Part shown: positions 7,520-14,884 of the stretch, in pieces | Layout: each line of letters begins with the position of its first letter | Position numbering within the stretch: position 1 is the stretch's first letter | Origin: Acidobacteriaceae bacterium | Lineage (GTDB): Bacteria > Acidobacteriota > Terriglobia > Terriglobales > Acidobacteriaceae | Direction of reading: 5' to 3' | Length of the DNA stretch: 16,519 nt | NCBI GenBank assembly: GCA_003166055.1 | Contig: PMWR01000572.1 | Location: 4,721-21,239, forward strand | Translations under genes and position numbers: made by a program | Notes under the pieces: generated by a model | The model's database searches: none | Told to the model about the DNA's origin: nothing | The model's input: the letters and a program-made list of their open reading frames with translations, nothing else

Positions 7520-8725
7520 TCAGAGCGAGTTCTCATTCATCACCAGTGCGACCGCGCTGCGCAAGCGGGCATTGCTGCCTTCTTGCGCGGGCCGCAGCCT
7601 GGGTGCTTTTGCCAATGGATTGCGGCGCATCTCTGCCTCAACCAAAGGCCCGGCAAGAGACCAGAGATTGGTGATATCTCCCACCACCACAATCTCACTG
7701 GGCGCCAGCGCGGACGCGATCATATGCATCCCTCTGCCCAGCGCGGCACACATCCTGTCGAAGGCCTGCCTCCCCAGCGGATCTCCCGCCGCGGCTAACT
7801 CGAGCAAATCTTCGAACGGCGGCGAGGGGTTGCCTGCAATCTCCGCATAGTAGCGCATCCCCGCGCGATTCGAGGCTACCGTCTCCCAGCAACCTCGGCT
7901 GCCGCATGTGCAAGGCAGCCCGCTCGGATCCACCTGCACATGACCGAATTCCCCTGCGTAACCGCCTTCTCCGCGCAGAATGCGCCCGTTCGCAAAGATG
8001 CCCGTGCCTAACCCCTCCGACACATTGACCACCACAAGATCGTGCATTCCGTCGCTATGACCGAACCAGACTTCAGCAAGCGCACAAGCGTTTGCAACGT
8101 TGTCCACTACTACAGGCAGGCCAGTTGCTTCTTCGACACAAGATTGAAGCCGTCCAATTGGCCATGAAATATTTGGTGCGAAGATAGACCTGGCCGGACG
8201 CGATTTATCCGGGTTGGATTGATCCGGCCGCAGGTCAAAGCGTCCAGGCAAGCTCATGCCAATGCCATCGAACGACCGGTCCCCATGACCGGCGATGGTC
8301 TTCTGGATTGCATTGACGATTGCGCCGAGCACTTTCTGAGGATCTGCGGGAAGCGCGACCATGCGTTGCGTAAGAATTCTTCCGCCAAGATCGGTAACGG
8401 CCATGGCAATCTGCGCAGGATGCACATCCAGGGCAAGCACGCCTCTTTGTCCGTTCAAATTGAGGAAGGTTGGCCTCCGTCCGCGGGGAAGCCTGCCCAT
8501 CGATCCTTCGACAATCCATTGCTCTTCGAGCAACTCCTCCACGATCAGCGAAACAGTGCTTCTTTGCAGCCCCGAGACGCGCGCCAGATCCGCCCGTGAA
8601 ATCGGTTGCCGCGTGCGAATCTGGTTGAAGATGAGATTTCGATTGATCTGCCGCGGCATCGTGTTCGACGCGCTCTGCCTGTTTGTGAAGGAATAGCGCG
8701 GCGTCGGCATATCGGTGGCTTTCAT
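7520..8725 (-). CDS. ROK-family (NagC/XylR-type) transcriptional regulator
   Basis: This 401-aa regulator joins an N-terminal winged helix-turn-helix (about 33-72, ISRADLARVSGLQRSTVSLI) to a ROK sugar-binding domain. The ROK zinc motif is intact: GEFGHVQVD (258-266) followed by C-T-C-G-S-R-G-C-W-E (272-281). The phosphate-binding DxGGT loop is changed to DVHPAQ (100-105), and the usual catalytic Asp in N-D-x-N is lost (DNVANACALAE, 208-218). It should therefore bind a sugar or sugar phosphate without phosphorylating it. It is the last gene of the sugar cluster and probably represses it, releasing on a pathway sugar; this is inference from position. The start at 8725 is uncertain: GAGG lies directly against it, and an in-frame ATG at 8710 is an alternative. 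Confidence 0.9.
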   Translation of the reverse strand: MKATDMPTPRYSFTNRQSASNTMPRQINRNLIFNQIRTRQPISRADLARVSGLQRSTVSLIVEELLEEQWIVEGSMGRLPRGRRPTFLNLNGQRGVLALDVHPAQIAMAVTDLGGRILTQRMVALPADPQKVLGAIVNAIQKTIAGHGDRSFDGIGMSLPGRFDLRPDQSNPDKSRPARSIFAPNISWPIGRLQSCVEEATGLPVVVDNVANACALAEVWFGHSDGMHDLVVVNVSEGLGTGIFANGRILRGEGGYAGEFGHVQVDPSGLPCTCGSRGCWETVASNRAGMRYYAEIAGNPSPPFEDLLELAAAGDPLGRQAFDRMCAALGRGMHMIASALAPSEIVVVGDITNLWSLAGPLVEAEMRRNPLAKAPRLRPAQEGSNARLRSAVALVMNENSL

Positions 8726-8794
8726 CCTCAGGGTTATGGGTTGGCGCAGAAGCCCTTTGCCGGCACTTCAAAATACCGTCAAAGTCAGTGATTC

Positions 8795-9670
8795 TCAGCC
8801 GTTGCTCTCATAGCCCATACCGGCCAGAACACCCCGCATATATGCAAAGGACTCTTGAACGCCCGGCATCGGATCGTCACCGTGTATCTCATATTCCAGA
8901 TCGACAAACCCTTTGTACTTTGTCGCGGCCAGGGCTGCGAAGATTTCGCGCACCGGCATCTTGCCCTCACCCACCGCAACCTGGCTTTCCTTATTCGTGA
9001 AATCGGTCAGGTCTTTCATGTGCATGTTAAAAAGGCGCGGCCCCACTGCATGAATCGCCTCAACGACGTCGGTGCCCGCGCGTTCCGCGTGCCCCACATC
9101 GATGCAGCATCCCATGCGCGGGTCCATATTCCTCACTGCCTTCAACACATCCAGCGGAGATGGCCACAGCTTATCCTCCGGCCCATGGTTGTGAATGGCG
9201 AAGCGGAAATCGTACTCCTTCACAAATTTCTCAATGTGCGGCAGCGTCTCAGGCTTTGGATCGCCCGCGACAATCACCGAGATCCCCGCCCGCTTGCAGT
9301 ATTCAAACTTGCTGCGGATATCGGCCTCGTCGTCTTTTGCAAACGAAATGGTCCCGGCAGCATGCAGCTTGATCCCCGCCGCGGCATAGTCCGACAATGC
9401 CTTCGCCTCTTCCGCCGGATCCATCGGAAGATGATCTTTGACGTCCTTCGCATTCAGCGCCGTCAGGTTGAGCTGCTTCATGAATCCAATCAACTGCGCG
9501 CGGCTGAAGTTGCGAAACGTGTAGCTCGCCATCCCCAGATGAACAGGCGACGGCTTGCCGGAAGCGTGCGCCGGCTGTGCGAATGAGGAGGTCTCCGTCG
9601 ATGCCGCGAATCCCGCTGCAATCAGCGCACCCGTTTGAATAAAGCCACGTCGTGAAAGCGATTGATTCAT
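8795..9670 (-). CDS. Tat-exported sugar phosphate isomerase/epimerase-like TIM-barrel protein
   Basis: This 291-aa protein belongs to the xylose-isomerase-like TIM-barrel superfamily (AP endonuclease family 2 fold). A Tat signal is clear: SRRGFIQTGALIAAGFAAS at residues 6-24, with a possible cleavage after about residue 37, so the enzyme likely works in the periplasm. Metal-binding positions expected of the family are visible in HNHGPE (160-165), DVGH (191-194), HMKD (217-220) and DLEYE (257-261). The exact reaction cannot be read; relatives isomerise, epimerise or cleave keto-sugars. The ATG at 9670 is preceded by AAGGAG at good distance. It is 58 bp downstream of the Gfo/Idh/MocA gene and 69 bp upstream of the ROK gene, consistent with one operon. 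Export argues against a phosphorylated substrate. Confidence 0.85.
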   Translation of the reverse strand: MNQSLSRRGFIQTGALIAAGFAASTETSSFAQPAHASGKPSPVHLGMASYTFRNFSRAQLIGFMKQLNLTALNAKDVKDHLPMDPAEEAKALSDYAAAGIKLHAAGTISFAKDDEADIRSKFEYCKRAGISVIVAGDPKPETLPHIEKFVKEYDFRFAIHNHGPEDKLWPSPLDVLKAVRNMDPRMGCCIDVGHAERAGTDVVEAIHAVGPRLFNMHMKDLTDFTNKESQVAVGEGKMPVREIFAALAATKYKGFVDLEYEIHGDDPMPGVQESFAYMRGVLAGMGYESNG

Positions 9671-9728
9671 AGGAAAAAGCTCCTTCGGCGCGCCTGACTC
9701 TTGCGCCTCTTCATAATCAGCTGTTTTT

Positions 9729-11048
9729 CTACAGATGAGGCGCCCAGCCGCTCTCGTACTTGCGGCCCCACATCTTCATCGCGTCCGCATCGTTCCGGAC
9801 CTTCCCGTCTGTCGTGTCGAGATGCAATTCGCGGTTCACTTCCCATGCAACATTGGAGAGCTGCAGCATGGTCACCGCAACATTGCCAACAGCGACAGGA
9901 GCGCGAAGTTTCTCTCCCGTCTTGATCGCGGCAATGAAGTTTGCGAAATGCGCATCCGTCATCGAGTCGCGGCCGGTCAGATCGGCGGACGTGGTTTGTT
10001 TGCCGGTCTTGAATTCGCTCGTCTTGTGTCCTTTGAGATCGTAAATCTCATAGCCATCGCGATCAATCAGCACCGACCCTTCGGTGCCCATGATCGTCGA
10101 TCCGCGGTCGCGGTTATACACCCTCATTCCGTTGCAGCATTTGCCTTCCCACGAAATCAGCTTGTCGTCATATTCAAAGCTGGTGACGAGCGTGTCGTAG
10201 AACTGCCAATCGTCTTTGAATTGATAGCGCCCACCCGATGAAGTAATGCGATTCGGGTAATCGACTCCCAGCGCCCACCTGCACACATCCACCTCATGCG
10301 TGCCATTGTTCAGCGTTTCGCCTGTGCCCCAAATCCTGAACCAGTGCCAGTTATACGGCTGCACATTATCTTTGTAAGGCATGCGCGGCGCCGGCCCTTG
10401 CCACAGATCCCAATCGAGTTGCGGCGGCACAGGCACTTCTTTCCCAACACCAATCGACTTGCGTACGTTCACATACCAGGCCTTTGCATAGTAAGCCCTG
10501 CCGATCGCGCCGCTATGAATCTTGTTGACAATCTCAATGGTGTGCGGCGACGACCGCTGCTGTGTGCCCATCTGCACCAGCTTTCCATATTTCTGCTGCA
10601 CCGCCACGAGCAGCGCTCCTTCGGCAGGGTTATGGCTGCAAGGCTTTTCGACATACACGTGCTTACCTGCCTGCACGCCCGCAATGGCCATCGGCGCATG
10701 CCAATGATCGGGCGTCGCAATCGTGATCGCGTCCACGTCCTTCAATTGCAGGATGCGGCGAAAGTCCTTCTCCGTCGCCGGAGCATAGCCCATTTCGGTT
10801 TGTACCGCGCCGGCAAACTTGCTCAGGATGTTGCTGTCCACATCGCAAACATGCGAGATGCGTGCTTGATCCTTGTTCGCCTTGAGCGATGAAAGATGGG
10901 CATATGCGCGCCCATTCAGCCCGATTACGGCAAAGTTCAGGCGATCGTTGGAGCCGAGAATCTGCCCATAACTCTTCGCGGTCGATCCAATCGCCAAACC
11001 CGCGGTTCCAAGTGCAAGCGTATCGATGAATTCACGTCGAGTGACCAA
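9729..11048 (-). CDS. Tat-exported Gfo/Idh/MocA-family NAD(P)-dependent oxidoreductase
   Basis: This 439-aa Gfo/Idh/MocA oxidoreductase oxidises or reduces a sugar, sugar acid or glycoside using tightly bound nicotinamide. A Tat signal, TRREFIDTLALGTAGLAIG, starts at residue 3. The Rossmann loop VIGLNGRAYAHL is near 41-52, the conserved EKP motif is at 134-136, and GTHEVDVCRWALG (about 249-261) supplies the expected active-site His. A TTG start at 11048 is preferred because GGAG lies 7 nt upstream and the Tat signal follows at once; an in-frame GTG at 11078 would add ten residues without a better signal. Exported family members usually carry their cofactor as they fold before Tat transport (known for GFOR). 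It sits between two exported TIM-barrel isomerases, suggesting sequential action. The substrate is unknown. Confidence 0.88.
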   Translation of the reverse strand: MVTRREFIDTLALGTAGLAIGSTAKSYGQILGSNDRLNFAVIGLNGRAYAHLSSLKANKDQARISHVCDVDSNILSKFAGAVQTEMGYAPATEKDFRRILQLKDVDAITIATPDHWHAPMAIAGVQAGKHVYVEKPCSHNPAEGALLVAVQQKYGKLVQMGTQQRSSPHTIEIVNKIHSGAIGRAYYAKAWYVNVRKSIGVGKEVPVPPQLDWDLWQGPAPRMPYKDNVQPYNWHWFRIWGTGETLNNGTHEVDVCRWALGVDYPNRITSSGGRYQFKDDWQFYDTLVTSFEYDDKLISWEGKCCNGMRVYNRDRGSTIMGTEGSVLIDRDGYEIYDLKGHKTSEFKTGKQTTSADLTGRDSMTDAHFANFIAAIKTGEKLRAPVAVGNVAVTMLQLSNVAWEVNRELHLDTTDGKVRNDADAMKMWGRKYESGWAPHL

Positions 11049-11099
11049 TTGTTTTCTCCATTCAAACTGCGTACGCACCCACCGATGAACTACTGGGTG

Positions 11100-11125
11100 C
11101 CCCGGTCTCGCCTTTGAGACCAGGG
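11100..11125 (-). other. Hairpin in the isomerase/oxidoreductase gap
   Basis: CCCCGGTCTC (11100-11109) and GAGACCAGGG (11116-11125) pair around a 6-nt loop. The one imperfect pair is G-U only in the minus-strand RNA. No U-tract follows, so it is not a standard terminator. It lies downstream of one Tat isomerase gene and upstream of the oxidoreductase, so it could act as an mRNA processing or stability element. Confidence 0.5.
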
Positions 11126-11152
11126 AAGCAATAGATCCACGCGGTCAAACCA

Positions 11153-12127
11153 CTAGAGCGCATGCGCATCTTCGAGCGCCTGCTTCATTCCCGCCCAGCT
11201 AACCCGCGACGAAGCCTCTGACGTGCCTGCTCCGTGCCAGTGCGTCTCAAGGCTTACCGCTTCGTGATATCCAATTTGCTTGAGCGCGCGAAACTGTGCC
11301 GCCCAATCGATGAACCCTTTGCCCACAGGCGACCATTCAATCTTGCCTTCGGCGTTCTTCACCGCATTCTTCACGTGGCAATGCTGTATGCGATTCTTGG
11401 GCAACGCATCCCAGCCCCCTGGAAACGCATCAAGCTCGCCGCGCATCACAGCATTCGCCGGATCCCAGTTGAGCGCAAAATGCGGAGATTGGATGGCATT
11501 CAGCGTGCGCGCTGCTTCCCGTCCGGTTGCCGTGTTGCACTCAAACTCGTTTTCCAGCACCAGCAGAAGGCCTTGCTTGCCGATGACCTCGGCCGCCGAA
11601 CGCAACTTCTCATCAATGGCCGCGCGATACGGAGCAATATCGTCCAGCCTCCAGAAATCAAATCCGCGAATTCGATCCGTCTTGAATTGTTTGGCCAGTG
11701 CGATCGATTTCTCCAGAATCTCGTCCTGCTGCTTGAACGTGGTCGCCGCCGCTCCGTGCAGGGAGCCCGTCGTTTCATAAGGCGAACGTGGCGCATCCGG
11801 CCAGTCCGTCTTGAAAAGCGGGCTGGCAATGTCGGTAACACGCAGGTTGTACTTAGCGAGAATCTTTTTCGATTCCTCGATCTCCGCCGCGCTAAGATCC
11901 ATCACGTTCTTACCCCACATGCCACGCAGCTCCATCCAGCTCATGCCAAAATCGTGCGAGGCGACGTAACATGCGTGGTCGAAATCCGGCGAGATCTCAT
12001 CGTTAATGACCGCAACGCGAAAGGGCGATTTCGATGTCTCGGCGATCCCGAATTGTGAATGGGTGGCGCAAGCCGTCGCAAACATCGCTGCGCCTTGAAG
12101 AAAGGTCCGTCTGGAACGTCGCTCCAT
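11153..12127 (-). CDS. Tat-exported sugar phosphate isomerase/epimerase-like TIM-barrel protein (second copy)
   Basis: This 324-aa protein is a second xylose-isomerase-like TIM-barrel enzyme, clearly different in sequence from the one at 8795-9670. The Tat signal is RRSRRTFLQGAAMFATACA (about 3-21). Likely metal ligands are in LVLENE (189-194), NWDPANA (220-226), HCHVKN (249-254) and SLETHW (292-297), a set typical of IolE/Hyi-like epimerases. ATG 12127 has a strong AAAGGAG a few bases upstream. Just upstream of that ribosome-binding site are a 10-base homopolymer and a 15-bp tandem duplication that could vary expression. The gene precedes the oxidoreductase with a 104-bp gap containing a hairpin. 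Its substrate is not readable; a keto-sugar or keto-glycoside produced by the neighbour is plausible. Confidence 0.85.
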   Translation of the reverse strand: MERRSRRTFLQGAAMFATACATHSQFGIAETSKSPFRVAVINDEISPDFDHACYVASHDFGMSWMELRGMWGKNVMDLSAAEIEESKKILAKYNLRVTDIASPLFKTDWPDAPRSPYETTGSLHGAAATTFKQQDEILEKSIALAKQFKTDRIRGFDFWRLDDIAPYRAAIDEKLRSAAEVIGKQGLLLVLENEFECNTATGREAARTLNAIQSPHFALNWDPANAVMRGELDAFPGGWDALPKNRIQHCHVKNAVKNAEGKIEWSPVGKGFIDWAAQFRALKQIGYHEAVSLETHWHGAGTSEASSRVSWAGMKQALEDAHAL

Positions 12128-12142
12128 GTTGCTCCTTTGTCT

Positions 12143-12185
12143 GGGGGGGGGGCGACCCGCGATCGGTTGGCCCGCGATCGGTTGG
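12143..12185. repeat. G10 homopolymer plus 15-bp tandem duplication upstream of an isomerase gene
   Basis: A run of ten G (12143-12152; C10 on the coding strand) ends 15 nt before the start codon at 12127. Immediately upstream the unit CCCGCGATCGGTTGG occurs twice in perfect tandem (12156-12170 and 12171-12185). Both are slippage-prone sequences close to the ribosome-binding site. Confidence 0.8.
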
Positions 12186-12339
12186 TCTGACGCTATAAAC
12201 TCTGAAAGCCTGACCCTTGCGGCGCGTGCTCACCGGCCAGAGAGAGAATGAGCCGAATCCCACGTACGGATGGAAGATTGTTCAAACACCGAACGAATCC
12301 TAATTTCCGCCGCCCGGCAATGTCAAGCTACCGCGACCC

Positions 12340-13983
12340 TTACAGCATCTTGTCGTCGACCGTGCTCAGGGTCGTATCGGCAGCCGCACGGCTCCAACCA
12401 ACGCGCAGATCCTTCACGCCATGCAGCGCGAATGCGCCATTGGCCCCGCGAGGAGCGGTAACGGCAAAGAAATCCGCCCGCTCCACATCTGTCAAATGAA
12501 ACGCGGGCCGCGCATCGGGAGCTGCGTTGGCAATCTCCACATGGCTCATCTCAATGTTCCGTACATGACGCAGAAAAAAACCGGATGCTGGCATAACTCC
12601 AAACATATTCGGCTCCGGGTACTTGCTTTCCAGTTCCGCCGGCCGCGCCTCGGCAGCTTCAGCCGTTCCGCCGCCCACAGTCTCGATATAAATACTCGAT
12701 AACTTCACATCTTCGATCGAATAGCCCGGAATGCCGCTCAGAATCGAGCAGAAAGCGCGCGGCGCGTTGTAGCAGACCAAATCGCTGATTAGGATGCGCT
12801 TCATCGTTCCGGCCTTCGTGCTCTCCTTCGGCCCGCGCAGCCGTGCCCCAAGACGCATAAAAATGGGGCTTGTAGCAACATCGCGCATGGTGGTGTTGCT
12901 GATGGTGATGTCTTCTATCAGCGCGCCGTCCACAGATTCCAGCGCATAGCCCTGGCAGCCTTCAAACACGCAATTCGAGATCGTGATGTTGATGAATCCG
13001 CCATTGGATTCCGTCCCCATTTTGATGCGCCCCGTGCGCGGGACATGCGCGCCCTCCGGAAACTTCCTGAAGGTACCGTCAAGCACCGTGCCTAACTCAT
13101 AAGTCCCGGTCACCCAGCAGTTCGTGATGGTTACGTTTCGTGTGGGCCGAGCATAACCGAGCGCATAACTTGACTTAGGACAGATTCCGTCATCCCACGG
13201 CGAGTTGACCGTGCAATTCGACACGCGCACATTCTGGCAGCAATCGATATCGATGCCATCGCGATCGGTATCGATCTTCAGATTGTCGATGGTCAGGTTG
13301 TCGACTCCAGTGAGCAGCAACCCGAAGTGACCGCCCTTGAGAATCGAAAAGTCGCGGAACAGCACGTTACGGCAGTTCTTCAGCGCGATGGCCTTATTTC
13401 CGACCCCTGCCTGCTCGGCGATGAAGGGCGCACCATCACCGGCGCGTCCGCGTCCGTTCGAAAGCCCTCTGCCCCAGATAAGCCCCGGTCCAGTAATGCT
13501 GATGTCATGCAGATCCTCGCCCCATATCAGTGAGTTATGCCAGTGATTATGCCCGTAATCCTGGTACGCATCCCACGCAGTCTTGGGTTCGGCCGCATCG
13601 TAGGCGCCGCCGTTATATCCGGTCTGCTGGCCAGGCAGCGGCGAGTCCGCTGCAATAATCGCGCTGCCTTGCAGCAGGTGCAGTTGAACCTGGCTCTTCA
13701 GGTGAATGGAGAAGCACAGGTACGACCCCGCCGGAAACACAACCATCCCGCCGCCAGCGCTCGCAGCGGCTTCAATTGCTCGGTTGATGCCTTGGGTGTC
13801 GAGCGTTTTTCCATCACCAACTGCCCCAAAGCTGCGCACGTCGAAGACGCCCTCCGCCGGCGCGCCTGACCTTGCGCCTTCCTGTGCCGATGCAGCAATC
13901 GAAACGGCGGGAAATGCGGCAGCCGCAACGCCGAACCCTCCGGTGCGGAGAAAATCGCGGCGCATCGAACTAAAGGTCTTCAT
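12340..13983 (-). CDS. Tat-exported glycoside hydrolase family 28-like protein (pectate lyase fold)
   Basis: This 547-aa right-handed beta-helix protein is of the GH28/polygalacturonase type, which cleaves galacturonan or rhamnogalacturonan in pectin. A Tat signal is present (MRRDFLRTGGFGVAAAAFPAV, from residue 7), so it acts outside the cytoplasm. FDVRSFGAVGDGKTLDTQG near 47-65 is the usual entry to the helix. Acidic residues are in IDTDRDGIDI (about 237-246) and PWDDGICPKSS (about 262-272), and RIKMGTESNGG (about 319-329) gives the conserved R-I-K. The canonical GHG between DD and RIK is absent (TYELGTVLDGT there), so it belongs to an atypical subgroup and its substrate is uncertain. ATG 13983 is chosen for GGAGG 8 nt upstream; an in-frame ATG at 14013 is less likely. 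It is the first enzyme of the sugar cluster, but a 212-bp gap to the next gene allows a separate promoter. Confidence 0.87.
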   Translation of the reverse strand: MKTFSSMRRDFLRTGGFGVAAAAFPAVSIAASAQEGARSGAPAEGVFDVRSFGAVGDGKTLDTQGINRAIEAAASAGGGMVVFPAGSYLCFSIHLKSQVQLHLLQGSAIIAADSPLPGQQTGYNGGAYDAAEPKTAWDAYQDYGHNHWHNSLIWGEDLHDISITGPGLIWGRGLSNGRGRAGDGAPFIAEQAGVGNKAIALKNCRNVLFRDFSILKGGHFGLLLTGVDNLTIDNLKIDTDRDGIDIDCCQNVRVSNCTVNSPWDDGICPKSSYALGYARPTRNVTITNCWVTGTYELGTVLDGTFRKFPEGAHVPRTGRIKMGTESNGGFINITISNCVFEGCQGYALESVDGALIEDITISNTTMRDVATSPIFMRLGARLRGPKESTKAGTMKRILISDLVCYNAPRAFCSILSGIPGYSIEDVKLSSIYIETVGGGTAEAAEARPAELESKYPEPNMFGVMPASGFFLRHVRNIEMSHVEIANAAPDARPAFHLTDVERADFFAVTAPRGANGAFALHGVKDLRVGWSRAAADTTLSTVDDKML

Positions 13984-14026
13984 CGGAATGTCCTCCGGAA
14001 AGCGAAACCGCAAGTGTTGATTTATC

Positions 14027-14054
14027 TCGGGAGACCGAGGAGACCCAGGAAGCC
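14027..14054 (-). other. Small hairpin and GGTCTC-rich segment upstream of the GH28 gene
   Basis: CTCGG and CCGAG (14026-14039 region) form a short stem. The adjacent GAGACCCAGGAAGCC (14040-14054) matches GAGACCAGGGAAGCA at 11116-11130 at 12 of 15 positions. Both lie just upstream of genes of the sugar cluster, so a shared regulatory element is possible. A dispersed repeat is an equally good explanation. Confidence 0.3.
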
Positions 14055-14074
14055 AGATTCGATTCCTCAGTCGC

Positions 14075-14818
14075 CTACTGCGCCGCGCGCACCAGCAGGC
14101 AAGTGATATTGTCGTGACCGCCTGCCTTGTTGGCGGCGTTTACCAGGCGAGTGCAAAGGCCTTCGACGCGATCGTCCACCGAAAGCAGCGACTCAATCAG
14201 GTTGTCCGGAAGCTCACGCGTCAGCCCATCGGAACAAAGCAGAAAAAGGTCGGCTGTCTCGGCTTCAACCTCAAAAATGTCGGGTGTTACATTCACCTGG
14301 GTTCCGAGTGCGCGGGTAATGACATTGCGGAATGGAGAACGCTTTGCCTCGGCGCGTGTCATGCGGCCCAGCCGGACTTGCTCCTCCACCAGCGAATGAT
14401 CCTGGGTGAGCTGCTCCAGCTTGCGGTCGCGCAGCCGGTAACAGCGGCTGTCGCCGACATTGATTACCCAGACGCGCCGATCTTCAGCCACCAGGCCTAC
14501 AAGCGTGGTTCCCATGCCGCTGAGTTTAGGATTGCGCTGCGAGCGGGAGAAGATGGCTTTGTTGCCGGCACAGATGGCCTCCTCCGCCAACTGTGGCATC
14601 GGCAAGGCGTTGCCTTCCGTGCGGCGAACCAACTGGGCCATTACTTCGTCCACCGCTAGTGAACTGGCGATTTCCCCGGCCGCGGCCCCGCCCATGCCGT
14701 CGCACACGATATAGACCCCGTGTTCAACGGAAAAGCCAAAGGCATCTTCGTTGGTAGGTCTCTTGCTGCCTCGGTCGGAGACCGCCGAGGCCGTGAAGTG
14801 GACAACAGCCGTGGCCAA
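14075..14818 (-). CDS. PP2C-family serine/threonine protein phosphatase
   Basis: This 247-aa, single-domain, cytoplasmic PP2C (PPM) phosphatase dephosphorylates Ser/Thr phosphoproteins using two metal ions. All key motifs are present in order: DRGSKRPTNEDA (15-26), VCDGMGG (38-44), GMGTT (101-105), VGDSR (121-125), LCSDGLT (194-200) and GGHDN (233-237). No membrane segment or extra sensor domain is visible. The start is TTG at 14818: an in-frame TAG lies 18 nt upstream, no ATG occurs before the essential DGMGG, and GAGG is 10 nt upstream. No kinase or FHA gene is in the window, so its partner is unknown. It lies 66 bp downstream of the exported beta-propeller-like gene, with a strong hairpin between, and 91 bp before the GH28 gene; a functional link to either is not evident. 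Confidence 0.92.
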   Translation of the reverse strand: MATAVVHFTASAVSDRGSKRPTNEDAFGFSVEHGVYIVCDGMGGAAAGEIASSLAVDEVMAQLVRRTEGNALPMPQLAEEAICAGNKAIFSRSQRNPKLSGMGTTLVGLVAEDRRVWVINVGDSRCYRLRDRKLEQLTQDHSLVEEQVRLGRMTRAEAKRSPFRNVITRALGTQVNVTPDIFEVEAETADLFLLCSDGLTRELPDNLIESLLSVDDRVEGLCTRLVNAANKAGGHDNITCLLVRAAQ

Positions 14819-14847
14819 AGAAAAATTCCCTCGCTACTCAGTCTACA

Positions 14848-14870
14848 CGTGCCCGCGGTTGCCGGGCACG
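14848..14870 (-). other. Strong hairpin after the beta-propeller-like gene
   Basis: CGTGCCCG (14848-14855) and CGGGCACG (14863-14870) form a perfect 8-bp GC-rich stem with a 7-nt loop, 14 nt past the stop codon at 14885. The minus-strand RNA continues TGTAGACTGAG with no U-run, so it may be a partial terminator or a 3'-end stabiliser rather than a classical intrinsic terminator. Confidence 0.45.
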
Positions 14871-14884
14871 CCGAAAAACAGCGC

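Noticed and set aside
12248..12499. Small plus-strand open frame in and beyond the gap before the GH28 stop codon
   Set aside because: It runs antisense into the GH28 gene, has low-complexity Arg/Ser/Pro composition, and lacks a ribosome-binding site.
14848..14870. Rho-independent terminator
   Set aside because: The stem is strong, but no U-tract follows on either strand, so it is listed only as a hairpin.
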